In this document: piece by piece, positions 36,406 through 48,440 of the stretch
Layout: each line of letters starts with the position of its first letter
Position numbering within the stretch: position 1 is the stretch's first letter
Assembly: GCA_947095535.1 (NCBI GenBank)
Contig: OX352773.1
Coordinates: 30,215,398 to 30,279,397, forward strand
DNA from: Poecilobothrus nobilitatus
Lineage: Eukaryota > Arthropoda > Insecta > Diptera > Dolichopodidae
Length of the DNA stretch: 64,000 bases
Reading direction: 5' to 3'
Made by a program: the position numbers and the translations under genes
Notes under the pieces: generated by a model
The model's database searches: none
Told to the model about the DNA's origin: nothing
Seen by the model: only the letters and a program-made list of their open reading frames with translations

Positions 36406-37366
36406 CATTTTCTGGTCAAATTCAGGCATTTACTAAATATTCTCAGGTATTTACTAAATATATTCAGGTTTTTGCTAAATAAATATATTCAGGTATTTAC
36501 TAAATAAGTTCAGATTTTTGTTTTTGGAATTCAGAGTTTCACTAAATGAATTCAGATTTTTTTTTTTTGGGAATTCCGATTTTTACTAAATAAATTCAGA
36601 TAATTTTTTTAATTCAAAAATTGTAAAAACTTTTCTATTGATAAACATGTAAAACTTTTTTAAAATATTTATCATCGACTTGTCTCACTTTGGTAGGTAC
36701 CAGATATAGGGTAACATTGACAAAAAAATTGATTAAAACCACAAACTTTCACTGGGGTTATTCTAACTTTGACCACCTGTTTTCTCATAGTTGATTAAAA
36801 CTATTAACGTTGACTGGGGCTTATTACTTAGTTATTCTAACTTTAACCAAAGCTTTTTTTTAACATTTTTATGCTGGTCAAACTTTCCCTTCACAAGCTG
36901 GGTTTTATTATAAAAATTCCCTTAAAACACAAATTTTCACTTTTATTTTTATATTAGGATATAAGAACTCGTGGAACTCTTAATTTTGCAAAAATTTCTA
37001 TTTTCTAGCTAAAATAGGTACTTTAATTTGTATTACACTTTTAATGTTAAAAAGTAGTCAAAGTTAGATAAGTCGACGGTAAATATTTTTCAGAATGTTT
37101 ACATGTTTAACAATAAAAAGTTTTTAATTTTTACTTATTTTTGAATTAAAAATATTATCTGAATTTATTTAGTAAAAATCAGAATTCCAAAAAAAAAAAT
37201 CTGAAATTATTTCGTAAAAATTTTAATTCATTTAGTAAAAGTCTAAATTCCAAAAATAAAAATCTGAACTTATTTATTAAATACCTGAATATATTTACCA
37301 AAAAACTGAATATATTTAGTAAATTCCTTTGAATATTTAGTAAATACCTGAATTTGGCCAAAAATT
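36406..37366. mobile_element. Foldback element with iterated ~21-bp TCAGGTATTTACTAAATA units
   Basis: About 960 bases. Left terminus TGGTCAAATTCAGGCATTTA and right terminus (reverse complement) TGGCCAAATTCAGGTATTTA are near identical. Each arm (about 36406-36700 and 37060-37366) contains several units of TCAGGTATTTACTAAATA, with starts at 36422, 36443, 36464 and 36490 on the left. The inner arm CATCGACTTGTCTCACTTTG pairs with the complement of the AAAGTTAGATAAGTCGACGG region near 37065. The unpaired centre (about 36700-37060) has no gene. Drosophila Foldback elements have this design, though sequence homology is not claimed. The protein-like frame at 37179-37361 is just the translated repeat. 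Confidence 0.7.
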
Positions 37367-40300
37367 TATATATTTACGAATTTGAGGAAATTAATAATTG
37401 ATAAGCAATACTTTATATTATAGCATTAATAGTTTCTGGAAACTTCCATTTTAATTATTTACTATTATATTAAATATCAAATGTAAAGTTAAGATAAATT
37501 AAATGGTAACATGTAATGTAAAAAAAAAAGAAGATTAATATCCGAAATTTGAAATTTTCTTTTCAACCTTCTGAATTTTTAATAGATTGTAAGTTATTTT
37601 AAGTAAAATAAATACACACTATATATGTACATTTAGAAAAACAAAATAATTTCGAACTTTTAAATAAAACTTTCATTTTATATGGTAATTAGCCCTTAGA
37701 AATTTAATTATGTAATATATTCTTTTTTTTTTTCTAAGAAGAAATTATTAAGAATAATTTCATACATTAATTTTTACGAAAAAAAAACCTTATTTTAATT
37801 ACAAATTTTTATTTTGACAATTATATTAGATATTTTAATTAAGTAATTTTTCTTTTTTGTGTTCAAATTATACATTCACATCCATGATCCCTCTTTTATA
37901 AAAAGTTTTTTTTTTTTTTTTTTGTTTTTTAATTCTAATTTAGATAATATCCTGTTTTTGGTCATTTTCAAACTAATTTTATACTTGTTTAGTTCTTTAA
38001 TAAATATAAATTGCTTTATTTTTTACCAAAATTATACCTTACAAAATAAATTACAAAATTTATATCAATTATTTATAGCAATTTCAAATTTATATCATCA
38101 AATAAAAGGAAATTTTTAACCCTTCATTTAATTATAATATTGCTTAGAACATTATTAGGTTCGAAATCTTGAAATAAATACAGTGTATTGAAATAAAAAT
38201 GAAATAAAATATAATATTTATAAATTAAATAATTATTATTTTAAATGATAGTATAACAAATAAAAAAAATAATATAGGAAACAAAACCGTAAAATAGAAT
38301 GAAAATAAAATATTTTAGTTTTAGAACTGAGTTTATAAAAGAAATTATATTTTTACCATACTCTAGCTAATGTAATGTATGTACATATAAGAAATTTCAA
38401 AATTCTGCAATGATAATTCAATAAAAAAAAAAATAATAAAAAAAATTTATATAATATATGAAATAAAAAAAAAATTTTGTAATTACAAAAAAAAAAAAAA
38501 TAAAAAATACTCACCTTATAATCAAATTATTACCAAATTATTAAATTAAAATCTATAATTTTTTTTTTATTCAGTTTTTGTTCTGTTTGTTTAAAATTAA
38601 ACAATTTAAAACAATTTATCACAAATAAATTGACTTTTAAATTAAACACCTTTTTCTTAAATATTTTAATTTTTATTAATATAATGATTTATATTTAATT
38701 AAATTAATTTAATTTATTAATATAATCATATTATGTATAGATATTTATTTTAATTATAAATTTTTTTTTTTTTTTTTGTCAATTTAATTCATAATTGCAA
38801 AATAAATTATATAATATTCATTTAAAGAACATATATATATATATATATATATATAAGTATATATACGACGTATATATTAAAAAAATAAATATAAAAAATT
38901 AGAAATATTTAAATATTACATTTCAGTTTATATATAATATTGATACAAAAATTTATAAAATATTAAATTTACAAATAGAATAAAAATGATATTAAAAAAT
39001 TCAATAATGCATAAAAGGAGCAAACAAAAAAAAAAATAAAAAAAAAAATAAAAAGAATTGTTATTACAGAAATCAAGGTTTCAAAAAATAATAAATTAAG
39101 AAAAATTATAATTTTTTTCTTCTTTCTTTATCACATTTTAAAAAGAAAATCCATTAACTACATATATATAACATTATTGTTAGAATATAGAAGAAAAATA
39201 AAGATTTTATTAATAATAATAATAAAAAGAAATGAATTGGACCTAATGATATTTCATCAATACTAAAACGCTTAATTACAATATAACGGAACATAAATTT
39301 TTTCTTTTTACCTAAATATAATTTTTTTTACACTATATTTTTACAAGAATTCAAACATTTTACCTTCAAATTTTGCAATATTTTTATTAATATTAATGTA
39401 CACACTTTATTTTAAGGATTCAAAACCATGACCCTTAAACATTACCATGTAATTTATTTAATACAAACATATATATTTACAATAAGTGTACTATGAAATA
39501 AAAATAAATTATAAACAAAATAGTAAAGATAATTAGATTATTATCACAATAGGTGAAAATTAATTAATTTTCATAATAAAAAAAAAAAAAATAAAACAAA
39601 AAAAAAAAAAAAAGAAAGAATCCTAAAAATTCTTGTTTTTTGGAAAATATGAAAATAACATGCAATGAAAATTAATCTGATTAATTCAAAAAAAAAAAAA
39701 GAATTCACATTTGTTTTCAAGTAAAACTACTATAACATACAATGTAATTTCGAAATTAAAAAATTTTTTTTATTTTTTTTTTGGGGAAAAGCATATTTCA
39801 TGTGAAATTTTTGAAAAGGTGGGGTTTAAAATTACAAAAATAATAACAAAGCTTTTCATTACCTAAATTAAAGTAAATTTTTACCAGTTCTAAAAAATAA
39901 TATTTTATAAATATTTTTTTTTTTTTTTTTTATTTAAATATTTTCTTTTTTTTTTATTTTTATTTTAATTTTACAAAATCTTCAAATTTTGTATAAAATT
40001 TTATTAAACAAATATTTTTTCCACAATATTTTACTTCGCAAACAAATTATTTATTTATTTTTTATTTTTTTTATTTTTCTTCAGCTTATGTCCTTTTTTC
40101 AAGAAGACCAAAAATAAACTAAGGATTTTTCTGTTTTTCGCTTTTCTAATAATGATGAACTGTGGTACGCTTGAAACGATAATGTAATTTGAACTACTTT
40201 CTATTGACAAAAGTTAAAGTAAAAGCTTTTTCCAAAAACATAAGAAAAAAAAAAAAACAAAAAAAGTTGGTTGCTTTTCATTGAACCATTCATATTATAT

Positions 40301-42160
40301 GCACAAATAAAAAGAAATACAAAGCAAAAAAAAACAAAAACAACAAACAAAAAAAAAAAAAAAAAAATAAAAGCAAAAAATAAAAAAATTCACCTACACA
40401 CAAGTTTTATAAAATTATTTTCTTTAGAGAAAAATATGTTTACAAAATCATGAATTAAAGGGGAAATTAAAAATAATTTATATTCGTACAAATATATTTG
40501 TATAGGATAAATATATAAATACTGTAAATATATAAACAAACATGTGTGTAGTACATATTTTTTTTTGTTATTTTATTTGAGGTGAAATATTTAATATGTC
40601 TATTGAAAGAACACCTCTTTATTAGTAAATATAAATGTCAGTCAATTTAATGTCTTGGACATGGACAAAACGTATTTTTGTTTTATTTTCTTTTTTTTTT
40701 TCAGAATGTCCTTTTTATTTTCTTGTTCATTGATAATTTGTTTTTTTTTTTTGTAATATTAAAATTTTACCATATGATTCATTCAATTAAAATTTTAACA
40801 CGTTGAAAAATTATGATAAAATAAAAATATCTGAAACTGTCTGAAGAATAAGAAATCAAATATGTTGCATATTTTTAGGTAAATATTTCAGTCTATTGTT
40901 AATAAATTATTATAAAGTTAATTAGATTAAAAATTTGTGACAGTTTATATTTGCAAATTCAAAAGGATATTCAAATATGGTTATATGCGTTAAACAATAG
41001 TTAGGATGAGTTTTATTTAAAATGTTTTAAAAACAACTGGACTATGTATTGTAATTTATAGAATTAGAAAACAAAAAACTATTTGGTAACGGTTATAAAA
41101 GTATTTATACATAAATTCCTCTACATTATATGAATACATACAATTTAAAAATAATATAATAATAATTCACCATTACTTGTAAGTTAAAAACGTTATTCAC
41201 CACAAATTGTTGCGCATGAAGTAAAAGAAAAGTCTAAATTTATAATAAATTGTTCTTAAATGTTACAAAAATATTTTTGTAGTGGGATAAATAAATGTGT
41301 GAATTTTATTTTTACTTATTTTCTTTCTTTTTTTTTTTTTGGATTAAACCTAATTTCACCTTGAATTACAGCTAACATTTTTTGCATTTTTTTTTTTTTT
41401 TTATATTTTAATTTTCGTCTAAATGAATTTTTATTGAAGAATATGTAAAGCTCAAAAAAAAAAACAATATAAAAACTTAACACAATCATTTTTTTTCTGG
41501 GCACAAGTTATATTTGTGCACGATTATACTACATAATATTATGTACATATGTATGTACGTACAGTGTACAGTCAATCATAATAATATGTACAAAGAAACA
41601 CATTGTACATTGTACATAGATATCATGCGTTGTATGAAAGTAGAATGAATTAAGGTCCGGAGATATAATTTTCGGTTTGTTTACTGCAAAGTAAAAATAT
41701 GTTTGCAATAATATCAATTACGTACATACATACATATATATAATATATATTCTTATATTTTGATTTATTATATTTATTTATTGTTTAGTTTCTGTGTTAG
41801 AAATATTTTGTTTCTTCTATTTATTTTTAATAAATGAATGCAAAACAAATGCATACATTATTTTAAAAATCGGTAGATTTAAATTTGTAGAGTGATAAAT
41901 ATAATAAAAACTAATTATTATAAATATATACTTACATCATACATACGAGTACATAAATATGTATTTTTTAAATCAGTTTTATTTCAATACGTACATATAA
42001 GAATGTAATTTTTTTTAGTTATATATAATATGTACATACATAGTATATTATTTAAATAAATTTAGTTTGGTTTTACGAAATTTTTGTTTTAATTTGAAAA
42101 ATTAGTAGGTACTTTTTTCAATTAAATTTGAATACAATAGCACTTGTAGTATATACATGG
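37367..42160. other. AT-rich, gene-poor interval
   Basis: 4.8 kb of low-complexity sequence with long A and T runs (for example near 39000-39060, 39580-39615 and 40230-40380) and an (AT)n tract at 38831-38855. A block AAAATGTAATGTAAAAAAAA-like followed by GATTAA and TCCGA occurs at about 36260 and again at 37510 in direct orientation, flanking the foldback element. The frames at 37859-38119, 40271-40453 and 41316-41717 are low complexity or repeat-derived and are not annotated. Confidence 0.4.
38831..38855. repeat. (AT)n microsatellite
   Basis: About twelve uninterrupted AT dinucleotides. Typical simple sequence; no associated gene. Confidence 0.85.
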
Positions 42161-42164
42161 TTTA

Positions 42165-42360
42165 CGCGATTACCTCGAAATCCCGGAAATTTTTAAAATC
42201 GCGGACGTTAAAGTCCCGGACGGAAATTTTTTAGCGGACTCTACAAATTTCGGAAACTTTAAATCCCGGAAATTTTCCTACTTGTTTTAAAAACCACGGA
42301 AACTCAAAATCCTGGAATTCGAAAACTCACAAATTTACCTTCCGGAATTTTTTCGGGTTT
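42165..42360. repeat. Island of repeated TCCCGGA motifs
   Basis: AAATCCCGGAAATTTT occurs at about 42178 and again at about 42261, with variants GTCCCGGACGGAAATTTT (about 42212), CCACGGAAACT and TTCCGGAATTTTTTCGGG near it. The cluster is locally GC-richer than the surroundings and each unit is partly palindromic. No coding frame. It is a degenerate short tandem array or the remnant of an element. Confidence 0.5.
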
Positions 42361-42720
42361 TAATTTATTTAATATAAAAACTGAAAGTAAATATTAAAAT
42401 TTATTTAATATAAATTAAAAAAAAGAACATATTTATATTAATAAAAGAAAAAAACAAAACAAAAATAAATATCAGTAGGTAATTAAAGAAAATAAAAATA
42501 TTTATTTAGCAATTAATTTCTTATTAGTTACATGGATTTAGAATGACAAATTTATTGCTATGCCTTTTAAAAAATCAATTTGGTTCAAGCTTCCAAAATT
42601 TTAAAAAACTCAGTTAAGATTTTTGTATTTATGTAATTCTTTTACGTTATGCTTTTTAATTATTTGACCGGATTTTAATTTTTCGATTGTAGTTAAGGAA
42701 ACCGTTAATTCTTTTTTTAA

Positions 42721-42955
42721 GATAATTTAATACTTTTGTATAAAAACCTGTATGCATTGACATACTTTAGTATTGATTTATAGAGTTGCATTCAAAATAA
42801 GGCTTTCAATAATTAAGTAGCGGGAGTTTGAAGGCGGCAGCCCCCAATATTTCAAAATAAATTTTTTCTTCAAAAATCTCTAAATTTTAACAAAGTTTAC
42901 TATTTTTTTTAGAGTAAAATGTGATAATTTAATACTTTTGTATAAAAACCTGTAT
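42721..42955 (+). repeat. 33-bp perfect direct repeat, 202 bp apart
   Basis: GATAATTTAATACTTTTGTA followed by TAAAAACCTGTAT occurs at 42721-42753 and identically at 42923-42955. The intervening DNA includes a less AT-rich stretch (GCGGGAGTTTGAAGGCGGCA). This may be a recent partial duplication, or flanks left by an element. Confidence 0.7.
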
Positions 42956-43191
42956 ACTTTGAATTGTATTGGCCGGCCATAATTTGTATTTTTATAATAT
43001 TATGATTTATTAGTCCACGGTTTATAATATTAATTTTGTGTTGGAAATTAAAAAAAAAACATATTTTAACAAAACTGTACGTTTTTGTATGTACGTAATA
43101 ATATGTCTATTCTATACTCTTTACAAACATACATAGTGTATATATGCGTTGATAAGTTTTTTTTGATCCTTTATATTTGAAGTAGTTGTGA

Positions 43192-43770
43192 TTATATGGG
43201 ATGGGATAGTGATGGAACTAATGAGGATAACAGGGAGTTAAAAGATAAGTTTGAAAAGAATTTGTTGAGATTCTTCTTAAATTTTGAAAAATTGTAAACA
43301 CAAAAATCGCCAACTTTTGGGAATACGGTGGATGGTAATAAATTCCAAATTTTTGCAGTTCTAACAACAAACGAATTGCTATAACCAGTAGAGTACCACT
43401 TATGTAGTTCCACATAGTAGGAATGCACATTTCCTGCCCCTCTTGTGGTGCGTTGGAACTGTTTAAGAGGAGGTATAATCAGTATAATTTTATTTCAACT
43501 GAGCAAGTGCCATTACCTAAAAATATCTCTAGAAAAGAGAAAGAGATCTAATATAACGACGGATGTCAAACGAGGCTATAGTATTACTCACTATTGAGTC
43601 ATTAATTGAACGAATGGCCCGTTTTTGAGCTTGATCTAGAAAGTTTAAGGAAGTGGATGAGGCGCCAGCCTAAATATGTGAGTTATATTCCATCTTAGGT
43701 CGTATATACGCTTTATAGATTTTGGACACGTCCCTTGAAGAGAAATATGATTTACACCTAAAACGAAATT
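43192..43770 (-). pseudogene. C-terminal fragment of a LINE reverse transcriptase
   Basis: Minus-strand frames recover the end of a jockey/CR1-type reverse transcriptase ORF. KIYKAYIRPKMEYNSHI-stop-AGA (about 43725-43660) corresponds to the IRPKMEYxSHIWAGA region with Trp changed to a stop. Then comes TTRGAGNVHSYYVE (about 43450-43400) and YSNSFVVRTAKIWNLLPSTV (about 43385-43325), followed by the usual YN-FK ending. At least one frameshift joins the pieces. The 5' part is missing. It could be a fragment of the same broad clade as the fossil at 27230. Confidence 0.7.
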
Positions 43771-44179
43771 GATATCAATGGTCAATGGATTGCATTTGCA
43801 TAAATTTTTAAATAATTTTTTTTTTTCATTCATTTCTTGTTTAAATATTTTACATTTATTAAAATTATGGGGTTATACTTTTTAAATTCCGTTATCGATT
43901 TTCTTCAAACTTGGCACAAGCATGGACATGAGACGTATAATAATTTGTATTTATTATCATATATCTTTGCATAAGCCACCTTTTGTCAAAATTTTATGCT
44001 TATATGAAAGGCCGGAAGAATTCCTTTCTAAAAATATGTAATTAATTGTTAGAAAATTTCATACAGATTAGCATTAGTTACAAACTAGAAAAAATTAAAT
44101 CTTGTTTTTTTTTTTTGAGATTTTTTTATTTATAATTTAGAGATTGGAGTTAAGTAACGGTATGGTTATAGCACAATAT

Positions 44180-46330
44180 ATAGAATAACACAATCAAAAG
44201 AAAGCACCAAATCAATACTGTAAAACTAAAATGCAATAAGAGAATTACATTATACAAAAAGAGAATTTGTAACAAAGCTGCAGAATCAGCAAATTAATAC
44301 AGACAATTTACAGTCAATATTACTTCAAGTTGGTGAAAAAGTCTTAGGTAAAGCAATACCTAATAAGAAAGAGTGGATATCCGATGAAACCTGGACCCTA
44401 ATTCAGCAAAGAAGGAAACTTAGAGAAAAACTAAAACTAATACCCAATCGGATGAAGTCAAAAACCAATATAACCTGAAAGCGAAAGAAGTAAAGAAAAG
44501 TGCCAGAAGAGACAAAAGAAAATTCTTCAACAATATTGCAGCTGATGCATAAAGAGCAGCAAACCAAAATAATATGCGATCCCTCTACAACAAAGTAAGA
44601 ATTCTCACAAAACAGAACTTATTGAAAAATCGTCCAGTTAGAAAAAAGAATGGACAAATGCTCACTTCAACCCAAGAGCAAATCTAGAGATGGAAAGAAC
44701 ATTTCGAAGAAACAAACAACGAAGATAGTGGAGATAGCAATGAAAGCGATGAAGAAGAAAGTTCCCCTACTGCAGACACAAGAAACCGAATTACTGTGAA
44801 TGCCCCATCAAACAGAGAAATTGTAGCTGCACTTTCAAGGCTGAAAAGCAACAAAACGCCGGATATAGAATACCTTCAGAACTTTTCCAAGCAAACAGAG
44901 GATATATAGCAGAAGTTCTTCAGCCTATCTTGGAAGAAATTTGGAACAATAAAGCCATACCGGAAAGTTGGAAAACAGGAATCATAATAAAACTTCCAAA
45001 AAAGGGAAATCTCCAAGAATGCAAAAATTGGCGTGGTATTACAGTCCTAAACACACTAAATAAATTACTGGCTCTCATAATACACTCCAGAATTGAAGCA
45101 CGAATAGAGGACGCCCTTCGTGAGCAAAAAGCAGGTTTTAGAAAGCAGCGCAGCTGTACAGATCACTCAAATACACTGCGTCTGATAATCGAACAATCAG
45201 CAGAATGGAAATCACCACTCTACATAACATTCGTGGACTTTGAAAGAGCATTCGATAAAATAAAACACAGGGCCATCTGGAAGGCTCTCAGAAGAAGGAA
45301 TATACCACCTAAAATCAGAAATATCATCCAAAATATGTACATCAACGCCGAGTCCACGGTATTCCACAATGGAAACCTTAGCGATCCGATAAGCCTCACG
45401 GCTGGAGTCAAACAAGGATGTCCACTTTCCCCAATCCTGTTCAACATCGTTCTCGAAGACGTATTGGAAGAATCACTAATACACCAAACAGGAATCAATT
45501 GGACCTTTACATCTCGCCTAGAGGACCTCGAATATGCTGATGACATTGCTCTACTTGCACATACACACAGGAATATGCAACAAAAACTAGATTCCCTAAA
45601 CACAAAAGCACATAAAGTAGGACTCAATATAAATATTGCAAAAACAAAGTCTCTAAGATTGAATGCAAATAATTCCAACCCACTAGCAATAAACAACACA
45701 TACATAGAGGATGTGACAAGTTTCAACTACCTTGGCAGTATTCTTACTGCAAACGGAGGAGCAGAAGAAGACATTGAGAATCGAATAAAATTAGCAAAGA
45801 TGCCATTCGGGAGACTTTGGCCAATCTGGAGATCACCACAGTTAACCAAAGGCACGAAAATAAGGATATATGAAGCCTGTGTGAAATTGATTCTACTCTA
45901 CGGCAGTGAAACCTGGTTAATCAAAAACTCTTCAACAAATAAATTACAAGTATTCGAAAATAAATGTCTCCGAACAATTCAAAATATAAGATGGCCTAGA
46001 AGAATATCAAATGAGGACCTACTAACTATCTCTAGACAAGAAACCATACTCTGCCAAATCAAGAACAAGAAATGGAGATGGATAGGTCACACACTTCGAA
46101 AAGCGCCAGAGAACATTGCACGCCAGGCGCTCGACTGGAATCCACAGGGAAAAAGAAGTGTGGGTAGACCTAAAATAACATGGAGAAGGTTTGTGGGTAG
46201 GGAAATTGATAATAGCGGTGAATAAACATGGGCAGAAATCAAACATTTGGCCCACAATCGAGTGCGATATAGAAGTTTTGTGGAAGCCCTATGCTCCCCC
46301 AGGGGGTAAAACAGGATAAAAAAAAAAATG
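44180..46330 (+). mobile_element. 5'-truncated non-LTR retrotransposon
   Basis: Extent of the LINE whose coding part is described separately. The 5' limit is approximate: protein similarity starts at 44263 and the endonuclease domain is absent, as expected from incomplete reverse transcription. The 3' end is a short untranslated tail after the stop at 46309 that runs into an A-rich stretch (about 46317-46329). Base composition is much less AT-biased than neighbouring DNA, indicating recent arrival. Confidence 0.8.
44263..46309 (+). pseudogene. LINE reverse transcriptase ORF, nearly intact but disabled
   Basis: RNA-dependent DNA polymerase of a non-LTR retrotransposon. The longest open part is 44930-46225 (431 codons). 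It includes the catalytic FVDFERAFDKI block (about 45230-45262), the VKQGCPLSP block, YADD (45533-45544), and the C-terminal LLYGSETW and GRPKITW regions. The ORF is interrupted by a TAA at 46223, after which the normal ending (TWAEIKHLAHNRVRYRSFVE, then ALCSPRG) continues in frame to 46309. Upstream, similarity continues back to 44263 with in-frame stops (about 44550 and 44684) and frameshifts near 44450 and 44862. The apparent ATG at 44930 is internal, not a real start. The exact clade (RTE/jockey-like group) is not resolved. Confidence 0.85.
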
Positions 46331-46499
46331 GTTATAGCAAAAAAAATTTAAAATGGACATTAAATAAAAAAAAATTATATAAAAAATGTGTTAAAATAAT
46401 TTATTATTAACAATCTATCAAAAAATTCATTTTAAAATTAAATTCAGGAATTTTTTGGAGTTGAATTATTACAAAATAATGTACTTATAATAATTAGCA

Positions 46500-47400
46500 G
46501 ATTGTCCCATTAGAAATACACAGTTGTCGAAGTGTTTAAAATTTAAATAAAGGGTTTTCCAATTTAAGTGATATGATTTCTAAGTGACGTTTGGGCCATT
46601 TGTAGTATGTCATGATCTGTCTTTTTTTTTTATTGTATTCCAGTAATGTTTACAATTTCATCATGGAGAGATATACGCAAGAACAACGTTTACAAATTAT
46701 TCAATTTTATTATCAAAATAATAGTTCTCTAGTTTCATATATAATAATTGTTTATCGTAAATAATCAAAACTGTCGATTCTGGTGCAAAGAAAATCCACA
46801 AATTATTCATGAACAGCAATTACATTCTCCTAAATTGACAGTTTGGTGTGTTTTTTGATCTGGTGGAATCATCGGTCCGTACTTCTTTCGAAATGAAGCT
46901 GGTAGCACCGTTACTGTCAATGGGGAGCGGTGTAGATCGATGATAACCAACATTTTATGGCCGAAATTGGAAGAAGTTGATCTTGACAACATCTGGTTCC
47001 AAGAAGACGGCGCTAAGTGCCACACAGCATGTGCAACAACCGAATTGTTGCGAGAAAAGTTTGGAGATTCGATTATTTCAAGAAATTGTGACATTGAATG
47101 GCCTCCAAGAAGTTGTGATTTAACGCCATTAGACTATTTCTTGTGGGATTATTTGAAGTCATTGGTCTTTAGCAATAAACCAGACTCTCTTCAAACTTTA
47201 GAAGTCAGTATTGAAAGTTCATGACATACGACTTGATTTAGTGGAAAAAGTGCTCGAAAATTGGGTTCACCAAATTCGTTCCTGCAAAAGAAGTCGTAGA
47301 GGCCATTTGAATGACGTTTTATTCAGAACTTAATTGTATCGACTGTACTTCACATTAAATAAAAAACATTTGAATTTCCTTAACAATTATTTTATGTGAA
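46500..47400 (+). mobile_element. Decayed Tc1/mariner-superfamily element
   Basis: Region around the transposase remnant at 46664-47332. It lies between the LINE tail and the right arm of the composite element. Terminal inverted repeats could not be recognised with confidence, so the limits are approximate. Confidence 0.5.
46664..47332 (+). pseudogene. Tc1/mariner-type DDE transposase, internally deleted
   Basis: DNA transposase remnant. It begins MERYTQEQRLQIIQFYYQNN, typical of the N-terminal helix-turn-helix. The sequence then jumps to the catalytic half: QNCRFWCKENP, PKLTVWCVF, a stop, then GGIIGPYFF, followed by FQEDGAKCHTA (47000-47032) and PPRSCDLTPLDYFLWDY (about 47104-47154), which hold two acidic catalytic positions. 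A frameshift near 47220 separates the C-terminal LDLVEKVLENWVHQIRSC region ending at 47332. About half of the protein is deleted. Non-functional. Such copies are common in insect genomes and are often mis-annotated as SETMAR-like genes. Confidence 0.8.
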
Positions 47401-47940
47401 TTCTTACGTACTGTCAGTTTGATTAATAATTTGAAATAAGAATAAAACATACTAACAAATTTACAAACGCAAAAAAGATGTGATGTAAAAAAAATCAAAG
47501 GGTAAAACTGTAAAACACTAGCTGATGGTGCAACAAAAAAAAATCAAATTACGTGATACTCGCAAGTGTAAAACACTCCAATTGAAACAAGTGTTGACCT
47601 TTTTCCAGGATATTAAACAAAGGTACGATTTTTTTTCATTTTTTCTAGTTTTTAACTAATGCTAATCGGTATGAAATTTTCTAACAAAGTAATTTTTATA
47701 AAGTATTTCTTCCGGCCTTTCATATTGAAATAAGTATAAAATTTTAATAAGGGGTGGATTAGATAAAGAGATATCATAATAAATACAAATCATAAAATTA
47801 AACTTTTAAGGGTTATTTGACCCCTTAATGACATCATCGCCAAAAATCCCGATGGCAAACTATGTGTGTCATGTCCATGCATGTTGCTGCAAAGTTTGAA
47901 GAAAATAGCGAACTAGAGTTAAAATAAAGAATAGCCAAAT

Positions 47941-48440
47941 TTTTTTGGATATTTTGAATTTAAATAAAAATTAATAATTAAATGCGTACATGTAAATGCA
48001 ATCGCGAACATCATATGTTGTATTTATCTGAAAATACGGCTTTCAAAATGCAAATGTCAATTTAGCTAAAACGTCATTTCTCTTTACGTCAGAACTAAGG
48101 AACTTTAACATGCAGAATTTTATTTATAAAATAGAATCCTTTTGGAATTCTTTGATTATTTTTTAAATATATCATATTTTCTGATGTTTTTTTCAAATAT
48201 AAGGTATTTTTATTATAATTTATATTTTCTTTATTGAAAAACATTCTTTTTAGGCCGGTTAAACCACTTAACCTTGCTTAAAATAAGATATAATTTGGAT
48301 AAATAATAAATTTAATAAAAACTACCAAAGTGAGCACCAAAATAGTTATTTAGAATTTTTCAACTAAAATTAAAGATTTTTTATCTATAAATGTAATTTT
48401 TATTTGATAGAAACAAGAAAAAACTTTCCTTTGCAAAATA
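47941..48440. other. Upstream flank of the PIG-V gene
   Basis: About 500 AT-rich bases between the composite element and the PIG-V start codon. The promoter and 5' UTR are expected here; no specific site could be recognised. Confidence 0.4.

Larger units (their letters stand above)
43867..47940. mobile_element. Composite element with ~250-bp terminal inverted repeats
   Basis: Left arm about 43867-44110, right arm about 47630-47940, in inverted orientation. Shared landmarks reading inward are TTTTCTTCAAACTT, GCATGGACATGA, TTTGTATTTATTAT, AAAATTTTAT, ATGAAAGGCCGGAAGAA, GTTAGAAAATTTCATAC and GATTAGCATTAGTTA followed by AAACTAGAAAAAAT. The right arm carries about 60 extra bases. Between the arms lie a LINE and a mariner-type remnant, so the original element was probably a short inverted-repeat transposon that received later insertions. 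The autonomous parent is unknown. Confidence 0.65.

Noticed and set aside
37179..37361. Repetitive 60-residue frame rich in Phe/Leu/Asn
   Set aside because: It is the translation of the iterated 21-bp units in the right arm of the foldback element.
45220..45726. 168-codon minus-strand frame
   Set aside because: Antisense shadow of the LINE reverse transcriptase.
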